Shown here: positions 16,084-24,623 of the stretch, one piece after another | Layout of the letters: the number at the start of each line of letters is the position of its first letter | Numbering within the stretch: position 1 is the stretch's first letter | From: Sulfidibacterium sp036244975 | GTDB lineage: Bacteria > Bacteroidota > Bacteroidia > Bacteroidales > F082 | Direction of reading: 5' to 3' | Assembly (NCBI GenBank): GCA_036244975.1 | Contig: BTTE01000025.1 | Coordinates: 1-34,063 of the forward strand | DNA length: 34,063 nucleotides | The notes under the pieces: generated by a model | The model's database searches: none | Told to the model about the DNA's origin: nothing | What the model saw: the letters and a program-made list of their open reading frames with translations, nothing else | Made by a program: the position numbers and the translations under genes

Positions 16084-16091
16084 CAAAAATA
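16084..16091 (-). promoter_or_regulatory. -7 box TATTTTTG upstream of the HU gene
   Basis: The minus-strand TATTTTTG fits TAnnTTTG. It lies about 50 bases before the HU start codon. A TTG lies only 14 bases further upstream, short of ideal spacing. Confidence 0.45.
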
Positions 16092-16168
16092 AGAAGAATT
16101 TGGTTCAATTGTATTAAAAAATCAAAAAATTTTATTCTAATGAGTTCTTTTTTAACACATTTCGGTTT

Positions 16169-16765
16169 ATGAACAGGGATTTTGGAGAAAAATTAACGAC
16201 CTGGTATGCCCAAAACAAGCGACATTTGCCCTGGCGAAACATTCGTAACCCATACAAAATATGGTTGTCCGAAATTATTTTACAGCAAACCCGTGTAAAT
16301 CAGGGAATGGCCTACTATCACCGGTTTGTTGAAGCCTGGCCCGATGTTTTTTCGCTGGCCAAAGCTTCCGAAGTTGAGGTGTATAACCTTTGGCAGGGAC
16401 TGGGCTATTACAACCGTGCCGGCAACCTGATGAAAACAGCAAAAATTATTGCCGGGCAATACAACGGGAAATTTCCGGAAGATTTTGAAACGCTGAAAAC
16501 CCTTCCCGGAATTGGTGATTATACGGCAGCAGCTATTGCTTCGCTCGCTTTTGGTAAGAAATATCCGGCTGTAGAAGGGAATGTTTATCGCCAACAACTC
16601 ACGCATTTAAAAGTTTCTGCCTGCTTTATTCCTGTTTTTTTAAAGGAATCTTTAAACAACGGGGCAAAAAAATCACTATCTTTGGTTCGCCAAAAACAAT
16701 TAACAAACTTTCCTGTTCCGCGGCTCATTGCCCGCTATTTACAGGATAAAAACATCATTAAATAA
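16169..16765 (+). pseudogene. mutY: Internally deleted A/G-specific adenine glycosylase
   Basis: MutY removes adenine mispaired with 8-oxoguanine. Only 198 residues remain, against about 350 normally. Residues 1-143 match the N-terminal HhH-GPD part: LPWRNIRNPYKIWLSEIILQ with the catalytic Glu, LPGIGDYTAAAIASLAFG, then VEGNVYR. In E. coli the equivalent stretch is LDGNVKR with the catalytic aspartate, so Asp is replaced by Glu. Directly after VYR the sequence jumps to QQLTHLKVSACFIPVFLKE and FPVPRLIARYLQDK, which resemble the end of the MutY C-terminal (NUDIX-like) domain. The Fe-S cluster region with its four cysteines and most of the C-domain are gone, with the frame kept. It is probably inactive as MutY. 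It lies 6 bases before ssb. Confidence 0.8.
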
Positions 16766-16771
16766 AATATC

Positions 16772-17215
16772 ATGGCTGGATTAAACAAAGTAATGCTTAT
16801 CGGACGCATTGGGAAAGACCCCGATACTTATGTTTTTGATAACGGAAATAAAAAAATCAGTTTTTCGCTGGCAACTACCGAAAGTTACCGCGACAGAGAC
16901 AAAAACGAATGGATTGAACAAACCGAATGGCACAACATTGCCGGTTACCGCTATCTTGCTGAAAAAACATTTGCCAAAGGCGATCTGGTATATGTGGAGG
17001 GGAAAATTAAAACCCGGAAATATACCGATAAAGAACAGAACGAACGCTATATCACCGAAATTATAGCGGACAAAATCAATATCCTGCTGCGAAAATCTGC
17101 CGATAGCAGTTCTTACGAAAGCGAAAGCACGGCTCCGCCGCCGGCACAGGAGCAGAACTCCGTTGAAGACCCGCCCGAAACTGCCGGCACAGCAGAAGAT
17201 GATTTGCCGTTTTAG
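16772..17215 (+). CDS. ssb: Single-stranded DNA-binding protein
   Basis: A 147-residue SSB with an OB-fold domain (about 1-110), starting AGLNKVMLIGRIGKDPD. A Pro/Ser/Glu-rich linker leads to the acidic tip EDDLPF that recruits replication and repair proteins. All features look intact. It lies 6 bases after the mutY remnant. In many Bacteroidota the order is mutY-ssb-gldE-gldD; here a foreign-looking flavoprotein gene separates ssb from gldE. Confidence 0.95.
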   Translation: MAGLNKVMLIGRIGKDPDTYVFDNGNKKISFSLATTESYRDRDKNEWIEQTEWHNIAGYRYLAEKTFAKGDLVYVEGKIKTRKYTDKEQNERYITEIIADKINILLRKSADSSSYESESTAPPPAQEQNSVEDPPETAGTAEDDLPF

Positions 17216-17405
17216 CGGTTGAAAAGCTTTTCCTTAGTCTGTACGGGAAAAGGAAGCCGATACGCGGATATCAGAATGCAAGAGCCAAATTACAAATTAT
17301 CTCCGGGTCTGAAATTCAAAAAGCTGTCCGGTATGGGGTTGATGATTGAACTTGCTTTTAATTTGGGGTTATCCGGAGTGGGCCGCAATAATAAATTGAG
17401 GAGAA

Positions 17406-18569
17406 ATGTGGAAATTTGATGTCATAATTATCGGAGGAGGGCCATCTGGCGCAATGAGCGGTATTGAACTTCAAAAAAGGGGAATTAAAACATGCATAAT
17501 TGATAAATCTACCTTTCCAAGAGAAAAATTATGCGGAGGACTATTAACCCAAAAATCTGTTGATTTAATAAAAAAATACTGCCCTGATATTAAACATGAG
17601 GACTTCATTGTTGAAAACACACACAAAGTTGACTTTTACCATAAAGGACAAAAAGTGACTACTTTTAAAACTGACATGTCCTATTCATTCACAGAAAGAA
17701 AAATTTTTGATTTTTTGTTAATTCAAAATTACAAAAGGCTGGGAGGAACATTATTTGAAAACAAAAGAATCAGAAAGGATAATATTGACCTTGAGAACAA
17801 TACTATACAAATTGATACCGAAACATTTAACTATAAAGTGCTAATTGGCGCAGATGGATGCAATAGTATTTTGACAAAAAAGAAACAAATTAAACGTTTT
17901 GACTCTTTCTGCCTCGAAGGGGAGCTGAAAAAGGAAAATATTGAAGAAAAAGAATTTAGTATTTATTTTGGGCGTGTAAAAAATGGCTACGGATGGTATT
18001 TTCCAAAAAAGGATTATTACTCAGTTGGAATAGGGGGAGACAATAGTAACAAATCATTAAAAAAACAAGCTGAACTATTCTTTGAAAAGATTAGTTCCGG
18101 AAGTATATCCAATATTAAAGGTGCGTTTATTCCATCAGGTCGCTTATTCAATTACGAAAAATTCAATAACAATACATTAGTTGTAGGAGATGCAGCAGGC
18201 TATACAGACCCGATAACCGGAGAAGGTTTATACTACGCATTGCTTTCCGGAGTATATGCGGCCGAGACTACAATTGAAACTATACAATTAAATTCACTAA
18301 ATTTTAAGAAAACATATTTAAAAAAAACACGTTTCATAAGAAAAAACATTAAATATGCTTTATTTTTACAAAAGATTTTATACTGCCCTCTTGTATTAAG
18401 CCTTTTTATGCGTTTTATTAAAAACCACAAGTCCTTCGTTTTATTTTACCTTGAAAATGTTATGTCCACTAATAAATATAATTATATAAATTTTATTGGC
18501 TTGTATTGGCTAAATTATATTTTGAGATACCGGGGAAAAATTCTTCTGCTTTGCAAAAAATCTTTTTAA
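17406..18569 (+). CDS. Geranylgeranyl-reductase-family FAD-dependent oxidoreductase
   Basis: A 387-residue flavoprotein. The FAD-binding Rossmann motif is IIIGGGPSGAMSGIEL (about 7-22). PREKLCGGLLTQKSVDLI (about 39-56) is the geranylgeranyl-reductase-type catalytic cysteine region. VVGDAAGYTDPITGEGLYYAL (about 258-278) contacts the FAD pyrophosphate. Family members reduce isoprenoid chains or act as halogenase/hydroxylase-like enzymes, and the substrate here is unknown. The gene is plainly more A/T-rich than its neighbours: 17701-17760 has 14 G+C of 60, against 26 of 60 at 19321-19380 in gldE. GAGGAG lies just before the ATG. It looks acquired by transfer. The preceding spacer 17216-17405 shows no recognisable gene. 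Confidence 0.85.
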   Translation: MWKFDVIIIGGGPSGAMSGIELQKRGIKTCIIDKSTFPREKLCGGLLTQKSVDLIKKYCPDIKHEDFIVENTHKVDFYHKGQKVTTFKTDMSYSFTERKIFDFLLIQNYKRLGGTLFENKRIRKDNIDLENNTIQIDTETFNYKVLIGADGCNSILTKKKQIKRFDSFCLEGELKKENIEEKEFSIYFGRVKNGYGWYFPKKDYYSVGIGGDNSNKSLKKQAELFFEKISSGSISNIKGAFIPSGRLFNYEKFNNNTLVVGDAAGYTDPITGEGLYYALLSGVYAAETTIETIQLNSLNFKKTYLKKTRFIRKNIKYALFLQKILYCPLVLSLFMRFIKNHKSFVLFYLENVMSTNKYNYINFIGLYWLNYILRYRGKILLLCKKSF

Positions 18570-18677
18570 AGGTATGGAAGCAAAGAAACCTTACACCATG
18601 TCCTGTTAAAATTAATTATACCGCAGGCAATATTTTGTCGCTTTTTGGGAGTTAGACATTTGTAATACAATTCTTTT

Positions 18678-18685
18678 TACTTTTG
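18678..18685 (+). promoter_or_regulatory. -7 box TACTTTTG upstream of gldE
   Basis: TACTTTTG fits TAnnTTTG, with TTTG 15 bases upstream at 18659-18662 (spacing shorter than ideal). Transcription near 18692 would give gldE its own promoter downstream of the inserted flavoprotein gene. Confidence 0.5.
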
Positions 18686-18714
18686 CTGCATATTGTTGAA
18701 CGAAATCCGTTGTT

Positions 18715-20070
18715 TTGGAAGAGATTGCTTTAGATCCTGACCCTCACCTGTTGCATGTAATGCTCAGTAACTTTTATAAGGGTTTCCCGCCCGAAGCGGT
18801 CATTACCATAGTCATACTTATCGTTATGCTTATAGTTTCAGGACTGATTTCCGGCTCGGAGACAGCATTTTTTTCGTTTCAGCCGGCTGACCTGAACAAA
18901 CTAAAGAAAAATCATGGGAAAAGAGGCAAAAAGGTAATTTCGCTGCGTAACAAACCCAAAGAATTGCTGGCTACTATACTGATTTCCAATAATTTTATCA
19001 ATGTGGGTATTGTGATTATCTCCACCTACCTCACTACATTGATGTTTAACCTGACGAGTCATCCCGTGCTTACTTTTCTGGTACAAATTGTAACTGTTAC
19101 CTCACTTCTGCTGATTTTCGGCGAAATTCTCCCCAAGATTTACGCCAACAAAAAACCGGTTGTCTTTTCGCTTTTCATAGTAGATACCATTGCCGTTTTG
19201 ATGTGGTTTTTTAACCCGCTGAGCCTGATTCTTGTTAAATCTACCGCTGTTATCGACAACCGGCTGGTGGCGAAGAAAATCCTTGTAAGCATGAGCGAAC
19301 TCTCCGATGCCATCGACATGACCGTAGATGACTCCACCCCGGAAGAAGAGAAAAAGATTTTGAAAGGGATTGCCACTTTTGGCGAAAAGGAAGCCAGCGA
19401 AGTGATGCGATCGCGGGTGAATGTTACGGCTATTGACACCGAAATGCTTTTCCACGAAGTGATACAAATTGTAATCGAATCGGGGTACTCACGTATTCCG
19501 GTTTACAAAGAAAATCTGGACTATGTGGAAGGGTTGTTGTATGTTAAAGACCTGCTGCCACTGATTGAAAAGCAGAAAGAGCCGGACTGGAAACCGCTGG
19601 TGCGGCCCGCCTTTTTTGTGCCTGAAAACAAGAAAATCAACGATTTGTTGCAGGAGTTCCGCGAAAAGAAAATCCACATGGCCATTGTGGTGGATGAGTA
19701 TGGCGGCACCTCCGGAATCATTACACTGGAGGATGTTTTGGAAGAGATTGTGGGGGAAATAAGCGATGAGTTTGATGTGGAAGATAAGGCTTTTCATTAC
19801 AAGAAATTGAATGCTTACGCCTACCTTTTCGATGCCAAAACACTGCTGAACGACCTGTGTAAGATCCTGGAAATTGATGACGATACTTTTGATAACGCCC
19901 GTGGAGAATCGGATTCGCTGGGTGGACTGGTTTTGGAGTTGGAAGGTAAAATTCCCGAAAAAGGAGAGAAAATAGAGTACCGGCAGTTTACGTTTGAGAT
20001 TGTAGATGCCGATGTACGAAAAATTAATAAGATAAAAATCATTCTCAATCCGGAAGAAAAAAATGAATAA
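18715..20070 (+). CDS. gldE: Gliding motility-associated protein GldE (CNNM/CorC-type)
   Basis: A 451-residue membrane protein. After a short DPDP-containing N-terminus come three or four transmembrane segments of the DUF21/CNNM domain (about 28-180, with SGLISGSETAFFS). A CBS pair follows (about 230-350, with VDEYGGTSGIITLEDVLEEI), then a CorC_HlyC domain (about 370-448). The family resembles magnesium/cobalt transport regulators, and GldE supports gliding and type IX secretion in Flavobacterium while also occurring in non-gliders. Translation begins at TTG (18715). That start is preferred over the ATG at 18760 because the MxxDPDP N-terminus is typical of the family. It overlaps gldD by 8 bases. 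Confidence 0.9.
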   Translation: MEEIALDPDPHLLHVMLSNFYKGFPPEAVITIVILIVMLIVSGLISGSETAFFSFQPADLNKLKKNHGKRGKKVISLRNKPKELLATILISNNFINVGIVIISTYLTTLMFNLTSHPVLTFLVQIVTVTSLLLIFGEILPKIYANKKPVVFSLFIVDTIAVLMWFFNPLSLILVKSTAVIDNRLVAKKILVSMSELSDAIDMTVDDSTPEEEKKILKGIATFGEKEASEVMRSRVNVTAIDTEMLFHEVIQIVIESGYSRIPVYKENLDYVEGLLYVKDLLPLIEKQKEPDWKPLVRPAFFVPENKKINDLLQEFREKKIHMAIVVDEYGGTSGIITLEDVLEEIVGEISDEFDVEDKAFHYKKLNAYAYLFDAKTLLNDLCKILEIDDDTFDNARGESDSLGGLVLELEGKIPEKGEKIEYRQFTFEIVDADVRKINKIKIILNPEEKNE

Positions 20071-20662
20071 AAAGATTTTTTGGACTTTTGTCCTGCTGCC
20101 CCTGCTTTTTCTTGTTTCCTCCTGTAGCAGCCGGTACACTCCCAAACCGCGCGGCTATTTTCGTATTGACCTGCCGCAACACCAATATCGCCGGTTCGAC
20201 AGTACTTTCCCCTACCGGTTTGATTATCCCACGTATGCCCGTATCACCGACGATCGCAACTCTCCTCAACAAAAATATTGGATTGACATTCGTTATCCTC
20301 AGTTCAAAGCCACCCTGCATATCAGTTATAAAGTTGTCAACCACAACCTCAGGAAATACCTGGAAGATTCGCGCAAAATGGTAGTAAGACATATTCCGAA
20401 AGCCAATGCCATCAACGACAGCCTTATTATCGATCCGCAGCGGAATCTTTATGGCATGACTTACGACATCGAAGGAACCGGAGTGGCATCGCCGTATCAG
20501 TTTATCCTTACCGACAGCAGCCGTAACTTTTTGCGTGGCGCACTCTATTTTTATGTGGTTCCCAACAACGACTCGCTGGAACCCGTAATTCAATTCATAA
20601 AAGATGATATTCGTCATCTTATCAAAACTTTTCACTGGAAAAAGCCGGCTAAGAAACAATAG
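20063..20662 (+). CDS. gldD: Gliding motility lipoprotein GldD
   Basis: A 199-residue lipoprotein with signal peptide and lipobox ending at Cys21 (LLFLVSSC). The conserved GldD opening PKPRGYFRIDLP follows, with YRRFDSTFPYRFDYP after it. GldD is needed for gliding and T9SS-linked secretion in Flavobacterium; its biochemical role is unknown. It overlaps the end of gldE by 8 bases, a strong sign of coupled translation. Length is close to the family norm. Confidence 0.92.
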   Translation: MNKKIFWTFVLLPLLFLVSSCSSRYTPKPRGYFRIDLPQHQYRRFDSTFPYRFDYPTYARITDDRNSPQQKYWIDIRYPQFKATLHISYKVVNHNLRKYLEDSRKMVVRHIPKANAINDSLIIDPQRNLYGMTYDIEGTGVASPYQFILTDSSRNFLRGALYFYVVPNNDSLEPVIQFIKDDIRHLIKTFHWKKPAKKQ

Positions 20663-20667
20663 GTTTT

Positions 20668-20689
20668 GGCGCGAACGGATGCTCGCGCC
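20668..20689. terminator. Hairpin between convergent gldD and HAD genes
   Basis: GGCGCGA pairs perfectly with TCGCGCC around an 8-base loop. It lies just after gldD where two genes converge. There is no T-run on either side, so it is at best a terminator-like or transcript-end hairpin. Confidence 0.4.
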
Positions 20690-20720
20690 GGTTCATTCTT
20701 CATTCGCCATTCTTCATTCC
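20690..20720. repeat. CATTCTTCATTC microrepeat tract
   Basis: Made of CATTC words (GTTCATTCTTCATTCGCCAT and following). It is the reverse complement of the GAATGA tracts at 5906-5950 and 24647-24676. Confidence 0.4.
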
Positions 20721-20721
20721 T

Positions 20722-21192
20722 TTATCCCCGCAGGGTAGCCGCCAGCCTTTTGGGATGAAGAAAAAGATCAAGCGCATCGGCGGCTTGTTTGCACACCACG
20801 TCGGCATTGTTAAAGGTAGCTACGGCTGCTCCTTCCGCTTGCAACAACACAATACCCAAAGCCGCTTCGGTCAGCATCAGCCTGTCGTTGCAACCATTGC
20901 CCAAAACAGCGGTCTGTTCCGCCCCCAGTTTTTTAACATATTCGCGCTTGGCCTCCGCTTGTTTTTCTTTCGGTAAAATCGTCAACATGCAGGGAATATT
21001 TTCCAACTCCTGCGCTGCCATCCCAAAAGTATCGGCAGTTACCACGTGCAATGAAAACTGCTCCGCTAACAGAATAAGTTTTTCGGCAATTCCGGGGAGC
21101 AACTTCCCATCAACCGACAACGTACCATTGTAATCAAAAACCAAATGCTTGATTCTCAACTGTTTCCATCCGACGATATTAAGCGTCCACAT
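20722..21192 (-). CDS. HAD-superfamily soluble P-type ATPase-like protein
   Basis: A 156-residue stand-alone HAD domain. The nucleophile motif reads FDYNGTLSVDG (Asp20). The usual second catalytic Asp of HAD phosphatases is Asn, which makes the loop closer to the DKTGT of P-type ATPases and to the soluble P-type ATPase-like group (COG4087). VVTAD is the second motif, LPKEKQAEAKRE supplies the conserved lysine, and LGNGCNDRLML is the metal-binding GDGxND equivalent. It has no transmembrane segments, so it is not a pump. It begins 4 bases after rseP and is probably the last gene of the M23-dxr-rseP operon. The substrate is unknown. Confidence 0.78.
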   Translation of the reverse strand: MWTLNIVGWKQLRIKHLVFDYNGTLSVDGKLLPGIAEKLILLAEQFSLHVVTADTFGMAAQELENIPCMLTILPKEKQAEAKREYVKKLGAEQTAVLGNGCNDRLMLTEAALGIVLLQAEGAAVATFNNADVVCKQAADALDLFLHPKRLAATLRG

Positions 21193-21196
21193 GTTT

Positions 21197-22528
21197 TTAA
21201 TGTTTGAAAAGTTTCAGAATATCGTTTCCATTGGCCAGAATCAGCAGGCTGAAAAGAATGATCATTCCTACAATCTGAGCGTTCTCTAAAAACTTATCAC
21301 TGGGTTTACGGCGGGCAATAATTTCGTAAAGCAGAAACAGCACATGGCCACCGTCCAGTGCGGGAATGGGTAAAACGTTCAAAATGGCCAGCATTATTGA
21401 AAGAAAAGCCGTCAGCCGCCAGAAACTTTCCCAATTCCACACCGCAGGGAAAATATTGCCAATGGCAATAAATCCGCCTACATTTTTATAAGCCTTCACT
21501 TTGGGTGAGAAAATCAGTTTGAGCTGTTTCAGGTAGTTTCCAATACCTGACCATGTACGTTTAAAACCGGCAGGAATAGCCTGGAAAAAAGTATACCTTT
21601 TTTGGCTCAGGCGGAAAAACTTATTGAGGCTGGCTTGCGGATAAACACCGATAAGACCATCGCTACCGAGGAGAACAGGCAACCTCAGCGTATCGTTTCT
21701 CCGTTTGGCAATGAGGGTAATTTCCTGATTTTTATGTTCTTGTACCGCCTCGCGGAAAGCGCTGAAGTAAAGCAGATACTTCCCGTTAATACCGAGAATA
21801 GTATCGCCCACATGCAGACCGGCTTTTTCGGCCGCAGAATTTTTGGCAAACTTTCCGGCAACAAACGGAATACGTGGCGAAAGGAAAGAAGAGGGTTTTT
21901 GTTTGATAAGTTTACTCAGACTCCCTTCCGGGAAATGAATGACTATCTTTTGGCCATCGCGTAGCACTGTGGCTGTTTGCACTTCGTTCAACACAATTTC
22001 GATGGTAATTTTCTGAAAGTTTTTAACCTGTTTTCCACCAATGCTCAGAATTTTATCTCCGTTCCGGAAACCCATGTTATGCGCAAGACTGTCGGTTACA
22101 ACACCATACCTGTTCACCTCCTGTGTCGGCAGATACTCTTCACCGAAATAAGCCAGCAAGCCGATGTAAATCACTATGGCGAGTACCACATTCATGGTAA
22201 CGCCACCGAGCATGATAATCAACCGTTGCCAGGCAGGTTTCGAACGAAACTCCCATGGCTGCGGTGGCTTTTTCATCTGCTCTTTGTCCATGGACTCGTC
22301 GATCATACCGGCGATTTTAACATAACCGCCCAGCGGCAGCCATCCCATGCCGTACTCGGTTTCCTTGTATTTAAATTTGAAAATGGAAAACCAGGGGTTA
22401 AAAAAGAGATAAAATTTCTCTACTTTGGTTTTGAATATCTTGGCAGCGGCAAAATGGCCAAATTCGTGAATAATCACCAAAATGGACAAACTCAGCAACA
22501 ACTGCAACACTTTTATTAAAATGACCAT
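21197..22528 (-). CDS. rseP: RIP metalloprotease RseP (site-2 protease)
   Basis: A 443-residue intramembrane zinc protease that cleaves membrane-bound anti-sigma factors and leftover signal peptides. The zinc motif HEFGH (21-25) lies in the first membrane helix, and the third ligand motif NVLPIPALDGGHVL is near residue 390. Two periplasmic PDZ domains lie between, the second around GLHVGDTILGINGK. Four membrane segments are visible. It begins 7 bases after dxr. The dxr-rseP pairing is common in Bacteroidota and other bacteria. Its regulatory substrate is not in this window. Confidence 0.95.
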   Translation of the reverse strand: MVILIKVLQLLLSLSILVIIHEFGHFAAAKIFKTKVEKFYLFFNPWFSIFKFKYKETEYGMGWLPLGGYVKIAGMIDESMDKEQMKKPPQPWEFRSKPAWQRLIIMLGGVTMNVVLAIVIYIGLLAYFGEEYLPTQEVNRYGVVTDSLAHNMGFRNGDKILSIGGKQVKNFQKITIEIVLNEVQTATVLRDGQKIVIHFPEGSLSKLIKQKPSSFLSPRIPFVAGKFAKNSAAEKAGLHVGDTILGINGKYLLYFSAFREAVQEHKNQEITLIAKRRNDTLRLPVLLGSDGLIGVYPQASLNKFFRLSQKRYTFFQAIPAGFKRTWSGIGNYLKQLKLIFSPKVKAYKNVGGFIAIGNIFPAVWNWESFWRLTAFLSIMLAILNVLPIPALDGGHVLFLLYEIIARRKPSDKFLENAQIVGMIILFSLLILANGNDILKLFKH

Positions 22529-22535
22529 ATTTTTT

Positions 22536-23693
22536 TCAACTGTTTTTTATGAATTCTTTCGCTTTTATTCTGCAAAGCCTGTCAGTTTCAACATAATCTT
22601 CCAAATCAGGCTGCCGGACAAAAGGAAAGGTTTCCATACATTTTTCAACCAACGACGGAATCTTTAAAAATCCAATTTGTTTTTGAAGAAAAGCCTCTAC
22701 AGCTATTTCGTTGGCTGCGTTGAGGATACAAGGCATGTTTCCACCTTTTCCCATTGCTTCAAAAGCGAGTGCAAGATTACGAAATTTTTTAATATCAGGT
22801 TTCCCGAAAGAAAGGCTCCCCATGGTTGCCAGGTCGAGCCGGGGATAGGTATTTTCAAGCCGCCGGGGATAGCTCATGGCAAACTGGATGGGAATGTGCA
22901 TGTCGGTAGCGGCCAGTAGTGCTTTTACCGACCCGTCGGCAAAATAAACCAGCGAATGAATAATCGACCGGGGGTGAATAAGTATCTCTATCTGTGACGT
23001 TTCCAGTCCGAAAAGCCACCTGGCTTCGATGGCCTCCAGCCCTTTGTTCATTAATGTGGCCGAATCGATGGTGGTTTTGGCGCCCATTTTCCAGATGGGA
23101 TGATGAAGCGCCTCTTCGGGAGTAATTTCCGATAAAGTTTCGCGACGTCGTTCCAAAAACGGTCCGCCCGAAGCGGTCAGTACCACTTTTTCCACAGGGT
23201 TGTCGAACTCCCCCATAAGACATTGAAAGACAGCCGAATGTTCAGAATCAACAGGAATGACGGGAACCCGGTTTTTAATAGCCGTCTGCATAATTAAGTC
23301 GCCGGCCACTACGAGCGCCTCTTTGTTGGCAAGGGCCAGGGGTTTTTTATTATTCAGCACCGCAAGAACGGGTTTTAACGCTTCGAAACCAAGAATAGCC
23401 ATTACCACAAGGTCGATGCTGTCCATTTCGGTTACCTGAGCAACAGCTGCTGTGCCGGCATATACTTTTATGCCCTCATTCTGCAAGGCATCGGCAACCT
23501 CGGTATAGCGGCTTTCATCACCAATAACCACCACGTTGGGCTGAAATTTTTTTGCCTGTTGTATCAGCAAAGCAGCATTCCGGTTGGCTGTCAGCACCTC
23601 CACCCGGAAATACTCCTTTTGTGCTGCTATTACCTCCAGCGTTTGCCGTCCGATGGAGCCGGTTGACCCCAGTATGGCTATCTTTTTTATCAT
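22536..23693 (-). CDS. dxr: 1-deoxy-D-xylulose 5-phosphate reductoisomerase
   Basis: Second enzyme of the MEP isoprenoid pathway, converting DXP to MEP with NADPH. The NADPH-binding GSTGSIGRQTLEV lies at about 9-21. Catalytic and metal-binding motifs are VPVDSEHSA (about 149-157, containing the metal-binding Asp and Glu), LTASGGPF, and NKGLEAIEARWLF (about 217-229). The 385-residue length is standard and all motifs are intact. It starts 19 bases after the M23 peptidase stop and is followed by rseP after 7 bases, so these form one operon. Confidence 0.96.
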   Translation of the reverse strand: MIKKIAILGSTGSIGRQTLEVIAAQKEYFRVEVLTANRNAALLIQQAKKFQPNVVVIGDESRYTEVADALQNEGIKVYAGTAAVAQVTEMDSIDLVVMAILGFEALKPVLAVLNNKKPLALANKEALVVAGDLIMQTAIKNRVPVIPVDSEHSAVFQCLMGEFDNPVEKVVLTASGGPFLERRRETLSEITPEEALHHPIWKMGAKTTIDSATLMNKGLEAIEARWLFGLETSQIEILIHPRSIIHSLVYFADGSVKALLAATDMHIPIQFAMSYPRRLENTYPRLDLATMGSLSFGKPDIKKFRNLALAFEAMGKGGNMPCILNAANEIAVEAFLQKQIGFLKIPSLVEKCMETFPFVRQPDLEDYVETDRLCRIKAKEFIKNS

Positions 23694-23712
23694 AAAACAG
23701 CTGCCCTTTTCT

Positions 23713-24597
23713 CTAATTAAAATTAATGTAATTGGTTGGGTTCACCGGATTGCCGTTATACCAAAGCTCAAAATGCAAATGCGGACCAGTGGATATTTCG
23801 CCGGAGTTTCCGGCAATGGCAATAGGTTCGCCGGCTTTCACAAAATCGCCCTCTTGTTTCAGCAAAACAGCGTTGTGTTTGTAAACCGAAATAAGGTTAC
23901 CGGCATGCTGAATCACGATGACGTAACCTGTTTCCAGCGTCCAGACAGCCATGATAACGGTTCCGTCCAGCACAGATTTGACAGCGGCGTTGTGCGGGGC
24001 GACAATGTCGATACCGTAATGCTTTTCTAACGGGGCATATTTAGCGGTAATGATGCCGTTGAGCGGTTTGAAAAAATTCTGATTGTAAATTTGGCCATTC
24101 CCCGCCATGTCCGGCATAATTTCATTGCGAGGGAACAGGTTAAATTTTGTCTGATTTTCAAAAGAAATCCTTAATGCACTGTCCTGCTGAGATTTACGAT
24201 CAGTAATGGTATCGTAATTTTTAGACTGTCCTACCGGTTCGGGTGGCGTTTCGATAATTTCTTTGTTTTCAATAACTCTTTTAATATTTTGGATATAAAG
24301 ATTTTTTTGTTGCGCGTCGGCCATCAGCGAGTCGGCTATTTTGTTCAAGTGATAAAGATCATCTTTTTGTTGAACATCGGGATATCCGGGAATATATTCT
24401 TTCAGCGGTGTGTAAGCAATCACAAAAAAAGTAAAGGCAATGAAGGTAATGGCCATGCTCAGCAAAAAGATAAACACCTGTATCCGGCTTAGCCGAAAGC
24501 TAATGCGTTCTTCAAAAGTTGTTTCGTTGAAAAGGACCAGCCGGTATTTGTTCCGGAGTTTTCGGTACCATTTTTCTTTTTGCGGAGTTGTTTTCAT
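23713..24597 (-). CDS. M23 family metallopeptidase (membrane-anchored LytM-type)
   Basis: A peptidoglycan DD-endopeptidase-like protein. The N-terminus is cytoplasmic and basic (MKTTPQKEKWYRKLRNKYRL), followed by one transmembrane helix (about 43-65 of this form), a helical periplasmic linker, and the C-terminal M23 domain. The zinc residues are intact: HYGID (His-x3-Asp) and GPHLHFELW (His-x-His). I start at the ATG at 24597 because the -7 box at 24616-24623 would put the transcript start near 24609, after the upstream ATG at 24618. It is the first gene of the dxr-rseP-HAD operon. Confidence 0.9.
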   Translation of the reverse strand: MKTTPQKEKWYRKLRNKYRLVLFNETTFEERISFRLSRIQVFIFLLSMAITFIAFTFFVIAYTPLKEYIPGYPDVQQKDDLYHLNKIADSLMADAQQKNLYIQNIKRVIENKEIIETPPEPVGQSKNYDTITDRKSQQDSALRISFENQTKFNLFPRNEIMPDMAGNGQIYNQNFFKPLNGIITAKYAPLEKHYGIDIVAPHNAAVKSVLDGTVIMAVWTLETGYVIVIQHAGNLISVYKHNAVLLKQEGDFVKAGEPIAIAGNSGEISTGPHLHFELWYNGNPVNPTNYINFN

Positions 24598-24615
24598 GTC
24601 AATTAAATATCCGTG

Positions 24616-24623
24616 CAAAGGTA
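24616..24623 (-). promoter_or_regulatory. -7 box TACCTTTG upstream of the M23-dxr-rseP operon
   Basis: Minus-strand TACCTTTG fits TAnnTTTG and overlaps the alternative start at 24618, supporting the internal start at 24597. The -33 element is weak. Confidence 0.5.

Noticed and set aside
17219..17419. 66-codon TTG-started frame between ssb and the flavoprotein gene
   Set aside because: No recognisable protein features, and it overlaps the flavoprotein start; probably chance.
18650..18662. GTTAGAC as an attC R' box before gldE
   Set aside because: No RYYYAAC partner and no pairing L arms; isolated 7-mers occur by chance.
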